Shown in pieces: positions 7,855 to 16,148 of a DNA stretch of 24,748 bases. Below the pieces are notes generated by a model that searched no databases, was not told the DNA's origin, and saw nothing but the letters and a program-made list of their open reading frames with translations. Every line of letters begins with the position of its first letter. The first letter of the stretch is position 1. Both the position numbers and the translations under genes were made by a program. Source of the DNA: Sphaeroforma arctica JP610 (taxonomy: Eukaryota > Opisthokonta > Ichthyosporea > Ichthyophonida); the NCBI RefSeq assembly GCF_001186125.1, contig NW_014039591.1, positions 1 to 24,748 of the forward strand. Direction: 5' to 3'.

Positions 7855-8223
7855 TTATGTAGGGTCGATAGGCGCGAGTGGAGATTGAATGCCTCCTATG
7901 TATAGGCCCAAACCCTTCAACATGTCTTGTCCCACTATAACGTCTATCCCAGTTGGTAAATTCATTAGTTCTAGTGACCCGTCAATGATCTTGGACCCAT
8001 ACCGAATAGGAACCACTTCCGTCGTCCCCAGTCGAGGAATTCGAACCGCCTTGTCAGCTATATATATGAATGACCCAGGTGGTGCTGGAGTTGTCGGGCG
8101 GCCGAGGAGGTCTGCGGATGTCTGTGAGATACAGCTTCTGTTTGCTCCCGTGTCCATTAGTGCCTTGAACATCCGTCCGTTCACTTGCACTTGGATATAA
8201 ACACGGTTATCAGACGACAGCAA
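7855..8223 (-). pseudogene. E1 retroviral-type aspartic protease
   Basis: This cuts the Gag-Pol polyprotein. The active site ALMDTGANRSCIS carries the DTGA signature about 20 residues in. A flap-like GSFIYIADKAVRI region follows, and DVIVGQDMLKGLGL matches the hydrophobic-Gly box near the end of the family. Length is about 120 residues, as expected. It lies in the same frame as gag, separated by a TGA at 8302 and a TAG near 8230. It has no convincing ATG, so it was probably made as part of a polyprotein. In frame downstream it meets a TAA. Confidence 0.82.
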
Positions 8224-8301
8224 TGGGTCCTATATCGCCATTACGTCCCTAATAGTGTTAACAAATGTGAAGCTCCTATCCGACTCAGACACCCTCACCT
8301 C

Positions 8302-10595
8302 TCATGCCTGGTCGTTCACCGACTCCCAATCACCTTGGTCCTGGTCTGTTTCCATCGCTGTAGGGTCGAAGTCTTCCGTGAGTATCGTATTGATATGTAC
8401 CTCTGTCGCTGCCGACGGTGGTACGAAACTGTCCTCGAATGTAATTGCGTTCACCTGTACTTGAGATATCGGGTGAGCGGTAGCCAATTCTCTGCTCGGG
8501 TTAGTAACCTGACCCTGCCCTGAGACTCGGGTTGCGGGTGGTCTATAGGCTGGTTGTGTGTCTCGTGATGCCCGGTTGTTGTCATACGAACGTGTCCTGC
8601 CCTCCGCACCTCCTGGTGGAACTACCCGGAAATGATGACAGCGTGGAATATGACGCGCCCCTGGTGGAGCTCGTGCCTGACATCCAGCGCATGTAGTAGG
8701 TGCTATTGGTTGTGGTCGCTGTGCCCAATTTTGTGCCTGCTGTCGCGTCGTCTGCGGATTGGGGCGGCTATTGGTATAGTCACGAGCCCCATTCCTCTGT
8801 GATCCGTCGCGATTGTTACGGTTTTGTGCACGTGCCGTAGTGCGTAGCTGCGCGTCCTGGATGTCGGGACTTAACAACTGGATAAGCTCATGCGTCTTCA
8901 TCAACTGCCATTTGGGATGCAACTGTAAAGTGTGTTCGTACGAACGGCCGTTGAGAGCCTCCTCTGACAGTTGAACTATGCAATGGTTTAGTAGGTTCTG
9001 CTGAAAATCTGTATCCGTCTGGCACCGTTCACGTGCCCTCCTATGGTTCTCCATCAGCTGTGTCATCTGTTCCATAATAGGAATGTGCATATTACGACTG
9101 TGACCCTTGGCAAGCTTGCGAAATGCGGGATCCACAGTGGCTTGCGTCTCGTGGGAGCAGATCTGTTTGATTTGTAGTTGTGGGGTCCACATCTTCAATT
9201 GTTCAGAGTTGTCGCGTATGTAGTCCAATGTGGACTTTTCCGCTTTAAAGTAAGATAACACCTTGTGAAACCATGTGAGGCTCCAACTTTCGTCTAACTC
9301 TGCGATCTGCGCATTCTTAAAAACCTCCAGTAGAGCCCCTCTCGTATCGCGTTCCATGATATCATGGAGGTGATATCTGTTCGAAGGCCAGTCCGGCCAT
9401 GTCCGTGGTGATGGTACTGGACGTTTCTCCACTGGTCGGGCCTCTAGCGTGGCTCGGAGTGTCTCAATCGCACCCCTAAGGGCTTCAGCCCGAGCCGTGT
9501 TGTCATCCTCTATAGCTTGACATAATTCGTCGCTCAAGTGTAGTATACGTGCGTGTAACACCTGGCGGCTCCTTTCAATACTCGCCGGTGTAGGAGGAGG
9601 TGTAGGCATCGTTGTATCCGCTGGCTTCGAAGATTGTTCTTGCCCACTCGCCGTTGGTGTGCATAATGTGGTCTCCGTACGTCGAGGTGTCTGTACATAC
9701 TCACTAGCGGATTCCTTCTCGAACAATTGACGTTGTTGGTGTTGGCGATATGTCGAACTCATCTGGTCTTGTTTAGTCTTGAGTGCCTCCTGCCCGTGTG
9801 GGTTCCGTTTGGCCAACACTTGCTCGCGTACCAACTCCTGGAATGATGGCGCTGCCTCCCTGGATGACAGTGACTCTTCCTCCTCAGAGGGTTGCCCTTC
9901 CGACTCCGGTGACTCGTATCCAAGGCCATGATGTGGTTGTGAACGACCTAGTATTCGGAACGTAGGGTTGTTCTCCCTGCTTCGTGTTGTCTGCCCTTGT
10001 CTGTGTGAACTAGTAGATGGGGCGTGCGGAGACAACAATGTCGTAGGGCGCTCCGAAGCCGTACGTTGCAATCTTTGTTCATACTTCTCCAACAGCGATT
10101 GTTGTTGAGCCATGAGCTCGGTGAGCTTTTGTGTTGACAGCTGCTCCCGCGTTGTACCCTTGTTGCTGGGGCGACGGCGATAACGCCTCCGTTTGTTAGG
10201 TGGGAGGCGTGGTTGCCCATTAACAGAGGTGAGGCGCCTGAGATACCCGAAGACGAACGAGGAGGCAGTCCGTTGCTGGCTACCTGTTCACCAGTAATGG
10301 ACTGTTCCCTGTCCGCGCGCAGGTCGGGATCTCCCTTGGCCTCGTCGTTGTGTGCTACGTCTTCCGTAGTAAGGCTAGGTTCGCCCCTAGTTGCCGTAGG
10401 TATCTGTCGATCAAAGTTTGCTTCCTGGTTATGGATCTCGTCATCCTGAGTATCCTTCCGCCCTGTCTCAGACCGATGGCGGGGATGATTCGTTGGAGGT
10501 TGGTAGCGCTTGGTCCCTCTCCGGATTATATCATCATCCTCTCGACGTTCAGGGGTTAGGCGTTGCTGTCGGCGGCTTTGACGTGCGTTGGACAT
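8302..10595 (-). pseudogene. E1 gag, in two frames
   Basis: Gag is the structural protein that packages element RNA. The start ATG at 10593-10595 opens a 215-codon frame of low-complexity charged sequence (SNARQSRRQQRLTPERRED). The second frame, ending in TGA at 8302, holds the main body. Its N-terminal part (PPNKRRRYRRRPSNKG, then a coiled-coil-like KLTELMAQQQSLLEKYEQRL) overlaps the first frame, so a frame change lies at about 10110-10260. A helical core includes ALLEVFKNAQIAELDESWSL and WFHKVLSYFKAEKS. Near 8640-8700 CAGCQARAPPGARHIPRC gives C-x2-C-x9-H-x3-C, a zinc-knuckle-like motif with wider spacing than the usual CCHC. Whether the frame change is a mutation or programmed is unknown. 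Confidence 0.75.
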
Positions 10596-12236
10596 AATAG
10601 GTATGTAATGTAATGTAATGGAGGTTTGGAAATGTATGCAGTCATCCTCAAAATAGTTCGGGTATAAATACTTCCCTGTCCTAGAGGTTCGACGCCCTTC
10701 TCAACAAATCTCGACATTCTTACTTAGACAATTTGTTTCGTCCCTTGCCGCAGTATCAACTCACCCATGAATCCTGCGCCTGTCTTTAGCCAATGCATAT
10801 GTTATATGTATTTATGTTTTAGTACCCGTCGGGGTTCACCCTACCCCCTTGTGTGCTTCTCCATTCTTCTGGTGGAGTCACATCCCTCTTCAGTGAACTC
10901 CTTTTGCTCCTGAGAAGGCTCTTCAGCTCTTGTGTTGCTCCCCGTATGTCGCTGATTTGTTCTTACGTGTTCCAACATGTGCCATTGTGGTAAGCAACCC
11001 ATGATGGCTCCATATAGGCCTTCCTGGCTCTGCCGATCCCTCTCTTATGCAACTAGACTCTACTTAATATTGCCCTCGTACGTCCCGTCGCCCGAAGTCT
11101 CCTAAGGCAGATGTTTCTTAGTATTGTTATTGGTTCTCGTCCATGGCCCTTCTCTCGGTAGACCACTTCTCTGTGAGTGTGTTGAGCTATAGTTTCTTGC
11201 AACAACTGGAATAGAATGTTAGCTCGTCTGAAACCACTCGCTTAGTGTAAATCTACTCGTTCTAAGCCTTTATGTACAGGTGGTATGTTTATCCTTATTC
11301 CTACCCCCATGCTTTCTACAAAGGTGTAAATAACATTGCTATAGTTTGCTTTTGTCTAGATCTGGCGTGAGTCTATAATATTTGGAATGTTATCACTTTT
11401 AGCCCTACCTAACGTAGGCACTACTATCTTATATCTTTTCTTAAATATTTCTCTGTTCAACACTCTAAAATCTACCTTTTCTGACTCTATTTACCTGTTT
11501 CGAACGAAATTTTACCTCCAACAATTGTTTTAACTAACCAAGCTTGTTCTTCTAGTCTGTACGTGTCTATAGTAGGGTTCTGGTTTAACTACTGCCCTAC
11601 TACTTGTATCTCTAACCGTATAGTTTCGACCACTACTAGAACTACTCTTAGTTATTGTTGTTACTTATCTTGTTCGTTGTCTGAGCCCTTGTCTTTGCCG
11701 TCTTAATCCCTCCGGACCTTCTGATTTCGCTCCTGTTCTGCTGATTTCGATCCCTCCGATTCTTTCGATAGCTCTTCGTGTTCAGTTATAGTGTCTTTGT
11801 TTGATAATGCTTGCTGCTTTCTAGGAATAATAGCTGCTTGCTGAGAAAGCTTGAACCTTTCTAACTGCCTAGCCATACTAGTTCTACTTAGCCTAAAGCG
11901 TCGATTGATTTCTTCAGATCCTCTTGCCTGGTGCTGTTAAATCTGCTGTTCGCCCGGTTTCTGTGTTTCTACCGGGCCGCTGTCACTATTTGACAGCAAG
12001 GACGGCATCCTGGCACTAGCGTCACTGCTAGTAGAGCCTTTATCGACCTCATCCGTCGGTAGATTCTAGCGATCTTGTCATCTTGCTGCTCCATCTTGCT
12101 TCTGCTGTTACATTCAAAGTTCTTTCTTCGTATAAAAACTAATAAATTTCAATTTAATACTATCAAGTAGCTTAAATAAAATAGCTTATTTCACAATTAT
12201 TAATAAACTAACAACTTTCCAAAGTATAGTTAAAAA
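10596..12236 (-). other. E1 5' leader, no coding sequence seen
   Basis: The 1.6 kb between gag and the 5' LTR has no protein-like frame on either strand. It is pyrimidine-rich on the plus strand, so purine-rich as RNA. Three TGTAA units occur at about 10603-10620. Next to the LTR the element strand begins with a T-run followed by AACTATACTTTGG, and no ordinary tRNA primer-binding site starting TGG was found at the boundary. Confidence 0.6.
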
Positions 12237-12486
12237 AGTAGTAAGTACACGTCGAGTAACTATATCTCAACGTTCTCCCTCCTCAGGGAGGGGGACGTTG
12301 TTCATTTATTAATAATTGTAAACAGTAATTCTAAGATTAATGACTCTCAAAATGAGTCATCAGTCATGTGCTGTAAAAACAGCAAAACCCTAAAACCCAG
12401 TTTATCAGATTATTCTGATAAACTGTAAAACTTGTAGTAGACCTAAAATAATCAAATAAACTACGTACTATAGTATTCTGACCACA
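12237..12486 (-). repeat. E1 5' LTR (about 250 bp)
   Basis: It matches 3824-4073 with about seven substitutions. The inner edge reads AGTAG in place of TGTAG on the plus strand, so the terminal CA of the LTR is mutated or the LTR really ends one base earlier. The same four hairpins are present, including the perfect 11-bp stem. Confidence 0.92.
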
Positions 12487-12490
12487 CCAC
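12487..12490. repeat. Target-site duplication CCAC, right copy (E1)
   Basis: It directly follows the right LTR of E1 and matches 3820-3823. Confidence 0.7.
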
Positions 12491-12665
12491 ACTCATCGGA
12501 GTCAGTCTTGACCGGTGCTCTCGGTTGATATCAACTTGTCTTAGGAAAACGCATCTCAACGGTGGCTCTACAGCCGAGTATCTGGTCCTTGTCCCTCTGT
12601 TGTGTGGGGGGAACATGCTTCTAGGCGAAAAAAGTGGGGGTGTCCTGTGGTATCAGTGAGACTTG
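12491..12665 (-). other. E2 3' untranslated region, proximal part
   Basis: Non-coding sequence between the E2 chromodomain frame and the E1 insertion site. It continues, on the other side of E1, at 3641-3823. Confidence 0.6.
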
Positions 12666-13208
12666 TTAGGTCCCCCGCCTCGTGCGCCGTCTGTGGCTCG
12701 CTGATCTTTCATCAGTGCTCGTTGTCACTGGCCTCTTTGACCTGGACTGCCTCCTTTTACGTCTCCGGCGTTGACGGTAGGTTGTAATGACATCAGTATC
12801 TGCGATGTCTGATTCATGCGTCCAGGTACGCTCACCATCTGTCCAATGCAGTAGGTACTCCTGGGATCCATCACCTCGGATGGACGGCCTGTCGTCGACT
12901 ATCGAGGAGAACTGAGTTTCCTCGTTTGGCTGGCCGTGATTGTTGGAAGTGAATGATTCCGGAGCACTGGCCCTTTTTACGAGGCCAAGTAGCTCATCAC
13001 TGATCGAGTCAGGATATTCGGGGGCTTTAGTCCCATTACGGTTACAGACAAAATACCCGTTGCCCTCCCTGTATACTATTTTGTATGGTCCGCCATTTGG
13101 TGCTGTTAACTTGTTCATTTCACCTTGATAGCGAACCATGACAAGGTCCCCATCCTGGAAGTTTATATGCTTATTTTGGTATTTTCGATCGTATGCTGCG
13201 CGCATCAT
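12666..13208 (-). pseudogene. E2 integrase C-terminal domain and chromodomain
   Basis: This 180-codon frame starts with MMRAAYDRKYQNKHINFQDG and DLVMVRYQGEMNKLTAPNGG, matching the post-core domain of the E1 integrase. A chromodomain follows with EYLLHWTDGERTWTHESD, and a basic tail (RQRRRRKRRQSRSKR) ends it. The layout is the same as in E1, but identity is modest, so E1 and E2 are different families. This is the longest undamaged piece of the E2 integrase. Confidence 0.8.
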
Positions 13209-13853
13209 CTCTTGATACTGTGCAACGTTGCTATCTAGTTGTGGCCTGATGGCTTCTTCTAGATTTTGCAGTCGCTCTTCCCAAGATTTGTTGTACTGGG
13301 TGCGGTCACTGACACATTGTAGCCCGTGAGTTGATTCTGTCTGCGACCAAAGTACACATTAAAGCGCGGTGACTTGTGTCTTCTGGATGTACGCAGATTG
13401 TGGTTGTGAACACCAGTTACCTGGATTCTGTTTGTTCTACGAATTTCCGTGGCAGTGGCATGATATCTCTGTGTGATCGTTCGTTCGCGCCTAAAATTTT
13501 AGGTTGATACGGCCGAGAGACTAGGTGTTGCATTGGCGCTTGAAAACCCTAAAACCCAAAATCGGTATGCATCCGTCAAAGAACTTGTGTTCATGTTGTT
13601 GGATATCAGGTCAATCATGTCCATCGGTTTGCAACTTGTGTACCGTTTCCTCAGGAGTGTAATGTCCCAAGTTGTGGTATTGCTCGATGATGTTGACACG
13701 TATCTCATACTCTGTTGCCTGTGTTGTATCTCCAGAGTGAACTGGTTCTGATGCTGCAACGTGTATGGCAGATTGTTTTCGCGTTGAGTCAAAGTATGGA
13801 GACTTCACCCCTATCTTTGCGACCAATGTGACACCCCATGGGGTCTTGCCCAC
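13209..13853 (-). pseudogene. E2 integrase N-terminal zinc region and remnant core
   Basis: The first part (13853-13611) reads GKTPWGVTLVAKIG and then EQYHNLGHYTPEETVHKLQ, the zinc-binding histidine pair. It lines up with GKTPWGHTVVARVG and HEQGRHG in E1. Near 13500-13555 VSRPYQPKILGANER matches the end of the E1 catalytic core, including its glutamate. The two core aspartates that should lie between are missing, so about 100 codons of the core are deleted. At the join lies an AAAACCCTAAAACCC stretch (13543-13557) resembling a motif of the LTRs. Several frames are used after 13500. Confidence 0.65.
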
Positions 13854-13914
13854 AAGCTTTCTTGCCCTTTTTGAGGAAAGTATTGTTTGTGTTTTCCACT
13901 AGCATAGGGTCTTC

Positions 13915-14323
13915 TTATAGTAAAGACAAGAACTTTGGAAACCACGTTGCATTGGGGTAGTGTGGTACACATATCATGATGCTAGTTGCCTCTTTAATGA
14001 CTTTGTCAAGGACATCAGGTATGAGCTCCCATGGTGGGTACGCCCAAACATTCACTTCCTGTGCCCACTTTTGTTGTAGCGCCTTTTGTTCTTTGGTGTA
14101 GTATTTATCTGAGGTGTGCATTGTGTGCCGATGCAAACAGATATACTTTGAACTTCCCAAACCTTCGTTCCGCTTCTTGATAGAATCTGGGATGTAATAT
14201 CCAATCTATAGCCGATATGGTTATGGGCATGTTTGTTTCCAAGGTGGTGTACTCTTGGATATTGTGTTGCCTCATTCGCTTTTTGTAATACTTTTGACTC
14301 TTTAGCACTAAAAGTATCTTCAT
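13915..14323 (-). pseudogene. E2 Dam-like domain, decayed
   Basis: Two frames together give FYQEAERRFGKFKVYLFASAHN and then VNVWAYPPWELIPDVLDKVI, ICVPHYP and TWFPKFLSLL. The order is the same as the E1 domain at 5850-6125: an FG-x-VxLFA-N box, PPW, a hydrophobic strand and WF. The first residue of the catalytic box is Y in place of D/N, so it would not be expected to work. It lies between RNase H and integrase as in E1. Confidence 0.6.
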
Positions 14324-14798
14324 GGAGACGCGACAACATGTCTGCCATCTGGCTATCCTTGCCTGGGACGTGTATGATAGAGAAATGGTGGTGGAACGTT
14401 TTCGCTATCCAATTAACTAGCATTGGGTACAACGTCTGTTGACTGTTCATTTGCGTGAGCGCTTTGAGGTCTGTCCACAGTGTTAAGTCCCCCCCTTTAA
14501 TGTATTCGGAGAAATGTTCCAGGCTGTATACCAGTGATAGTAGCTCTTTGGTATTTATGCCATGGTGTTGTTGTGCTGGGTTCAAGCCTTTTGAGAAGTA
14601 GAGAATGTCTCGTCTAACTCCATCGATGACTTGAAATAAACACCCTCCTATGTCATAGTCACTGGCATCGTTCATAATTTGAAACGGTACCCCATCGACA
14701 GGGTATGCTAGCGTCGTTGAACAGGCGATGGCTTCTTTGAGTTCTTCCCATTTTTTTATTAGTTCCGGAGTCCATAGCATAGATATGTTCTGGTTCAA
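14324..14798 (-). pseudogene. E2 RNase H domain
   Basis: Acidic boxes in order: MNDASDYDIGGCLF, NTKELLSLVYSL, LWTDLKALTQ and SQMADMLSRL, with IIHVPGKD just before the last. The frame is open from about 14798 to 14052. The first 60 or so codons are also present as a second copy at 15281-15466. The RT before it is in a different frame. Confidence 0.75.
14575..14762. repeat. E2 RNase H segment, native copy of a dispersed duplication
   Basis: It matches 15281-15466 in direct orientation with about seven substitutions and a two-base length difference. The shared block starts at GCTGGGTTC and ends at TTTTTATTAG. Confidence 0.9.
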
Positions 14799-15289
14799 AT
14801 TTTCCTTTCATTAGGTTCCGAAAGTGTTTCGTTGTGTGAGCAAAGTTTGAGACATGGTCTCGCATGTAATTTGCTAGTCCCACTGCTTAGAGCAGATCTC
14901 ATTTTGTTCTGGGTAGTGGCCAATCCATCATTCTTCTCTGTTTCTCAGGGTCTGCTTTGAGTCCCTGTGTGGTGACTTTCACCCCAAGAATGTTGATCAC
15001 TTTGACCGCAAAGGCACACTTGTTGTGATTGAGTCGGAAGTTTGCGCTATTCAGTCGCTTGATTACTTCACGAACTCTTGTGGTGTTCTTCTTCTGTAAG
15101 ACTCGCAATGACTATGTCATCTACATACACTTGCACTCCTTTGATATCTATGAGCAGATTCGCCATGACTCTCTGGAATTGTGCTTTGAGTGAGTGTAAT
15201 CCAAACGGCGCGGACTTGAATGAGTATTGCGCTCCTCTCCACGAGAATGTGAAGAAGTGTTGGCTTGCTTCGTCTACTAGGCTGGGTTC
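14799..15289 (-). pseudogene. E2 reverse transcriptase, C-terminal half only
   Basis: It begins abruptly at SLVDEASQHFFTFSWRGAQ, then has YSFKSAPFGLHSLKAQFQRV (motif B) and VYVDDIVIAS (motif C, about 15100-15130). It continues in another frame with VIKRLNSANFRLNHNKCAFA, INILGVKVT, and VGLANYMRDHVSNFAH. The N-terminal part with motif A, and the whole protease, are missing. In their place lies a copy of the RNase H start (15281-15466). Confidence 0.75.
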
Positions 15290-15466
15290 GCCTTTTGAGA
15301 AGTAGAGAATGTCTCTTCTAACTCCTTCGATGACTTGAAATAAACACCCTCCTATGCCATAGTCACTGGCATCGTTCATAATTTGAAACGGTACCCTATC
15401 GACAGGGTATGCTAGCGTCGCTGAACAGGCGATGGCTTCTTTGAGTTCTTCCCACTTTTTTATTAG
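15281..15466. repeat. E2 RNase H segment, extra copy placed upstream of RT
   Basis: This copy of 14575-14762 encodes MNDASDYGIGGCLFQVIEG and the following residues. On the minus strand it is fused in frame to the truncated RT, so RNase H sequence precedes RT sequence. Its other edge joins the gag remnant at a TAATAAAAAA stretch, suggesting a microhomology join. Confidence 0.9.
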
Positions 15467-16095
15467 CTAAGAATAAATCACTACATTGTGTAGTGAGCTC
15501 TATGATATCTTCACAATTTTTTATTCTAAAGAAACAATCCTTAGGCATCTTAGGAAATTCTGAAGTCTTGAGTAACTTCTTAAGAGAAGGTTCGTTTATC
15601 TGATCGCCTTAACGTGAACGCATGAGCTCTAGCACACTAATGTACATACTGATTTGGATAAGTTTGTCTTCCTCATCATCACCACAATCGTTGATCGCTT
15701 GGTCATATCGTCGTCTGAGCTCCGCATCCACTAGTGGTATACGGCGCTCTGGTTGTTGATCATGTATGCCTACCCTCATCTTGTGCAAAGTTGGTATGGC
15801 CACCGGTGCTGTTTGTTCCAACTTGGACACAAAACGACTCACCAGAACATGATTGCCTTGACATATACTATTGTCGATTTCTAGACGCATTGCTGACGCT
15901 AAGATGGGTACTCCGCCGGTGTGGGCTGGCCTGCATTACTGCCAGGGCTTGCTCCCCCCATTGGGTTGGCTCCCGCATCATTCGCACCTTCACTACCTCC
16001 CCCCCCCCTCCCCCCCCCACCGTACACGCTTGTTCTGGTTGCTGTTGGCATTTTCAGAAGTCTGCGTTGGTGTGAGGGTGTTGGCGGATGAATAA
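15467..16095 (-). pseudogene. E2 gag remnant with glycine tract
   Basis: Three parts are read. About 16020-16090 gives NTLTPTQTSENANSNQNKR. The C-tracts at 15999-16018 then encode a run of glycines, followed in another frame by SEGANDAGANPMGGASPGSN and GQPTPAEYPS. From the ATG at 15890 the frame gives MRLEIDNSICQG, VDAELRRRYDQAIND and SMYISVLELMRSR-stop. After the stop the same frame goes on as EPSLKKLLKTSEFPKMPKDC up to 15467. The last part resembles in layout the E1 gag segment around ALLEVFKNAQIAELDE. Position supports gag; similarity is weak. Confidence 0.5.
15999..16018. repeat. Poly-C tract inside E2 gag
   Basis: Twenty bases, all C except a T at 16009; the complement encodes Gly/Glu. 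Frame usage differs on the two sides. Confidence 0.9.
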
Positions 16096-16132
16096 TAAAG
16101 ACTAGTTATGTTTTGTGCGCAAGCGCGCTTCA

Positions 16133-16148
16133 CCCCCCCCCCCTCCCC
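16133..16148. repeat. Second poly-C tract
   Basis: Sixteen bases, C except for one T at 16144, just upstream of the E2 gag remnant on the minus strand. Confidence 0.9.

Larger units (their letters stand above)
3824..12486 (-). mobile_element. E1: Ty3/Gypsy-type LTR retrotransposon with chromodomain
   Basis: This minus-strand element is 8.66 kb long and has 250-bp LTRs about 97% identical (roughly seven differences). It is flanked by a CCAC duplication. Order in the element's own direction: 5' LTR (12237-12486), 1.6-kb leader, gag, aspartic protease, RT, RNase H, Dam-like domain, integrase, chromodomain, repeats and hairpin, polypurine tract, 3' LTR. RT-RNase H before integrase defines the Ty3/Gypsy order, and the C-terminal chromodomain resembles chromoviruses. 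Frameshifts and stops between protease, RT, RNase H and integrase make this copy defective. It inserted into the 3' untranslated region of E2. Confidence 0.92.
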
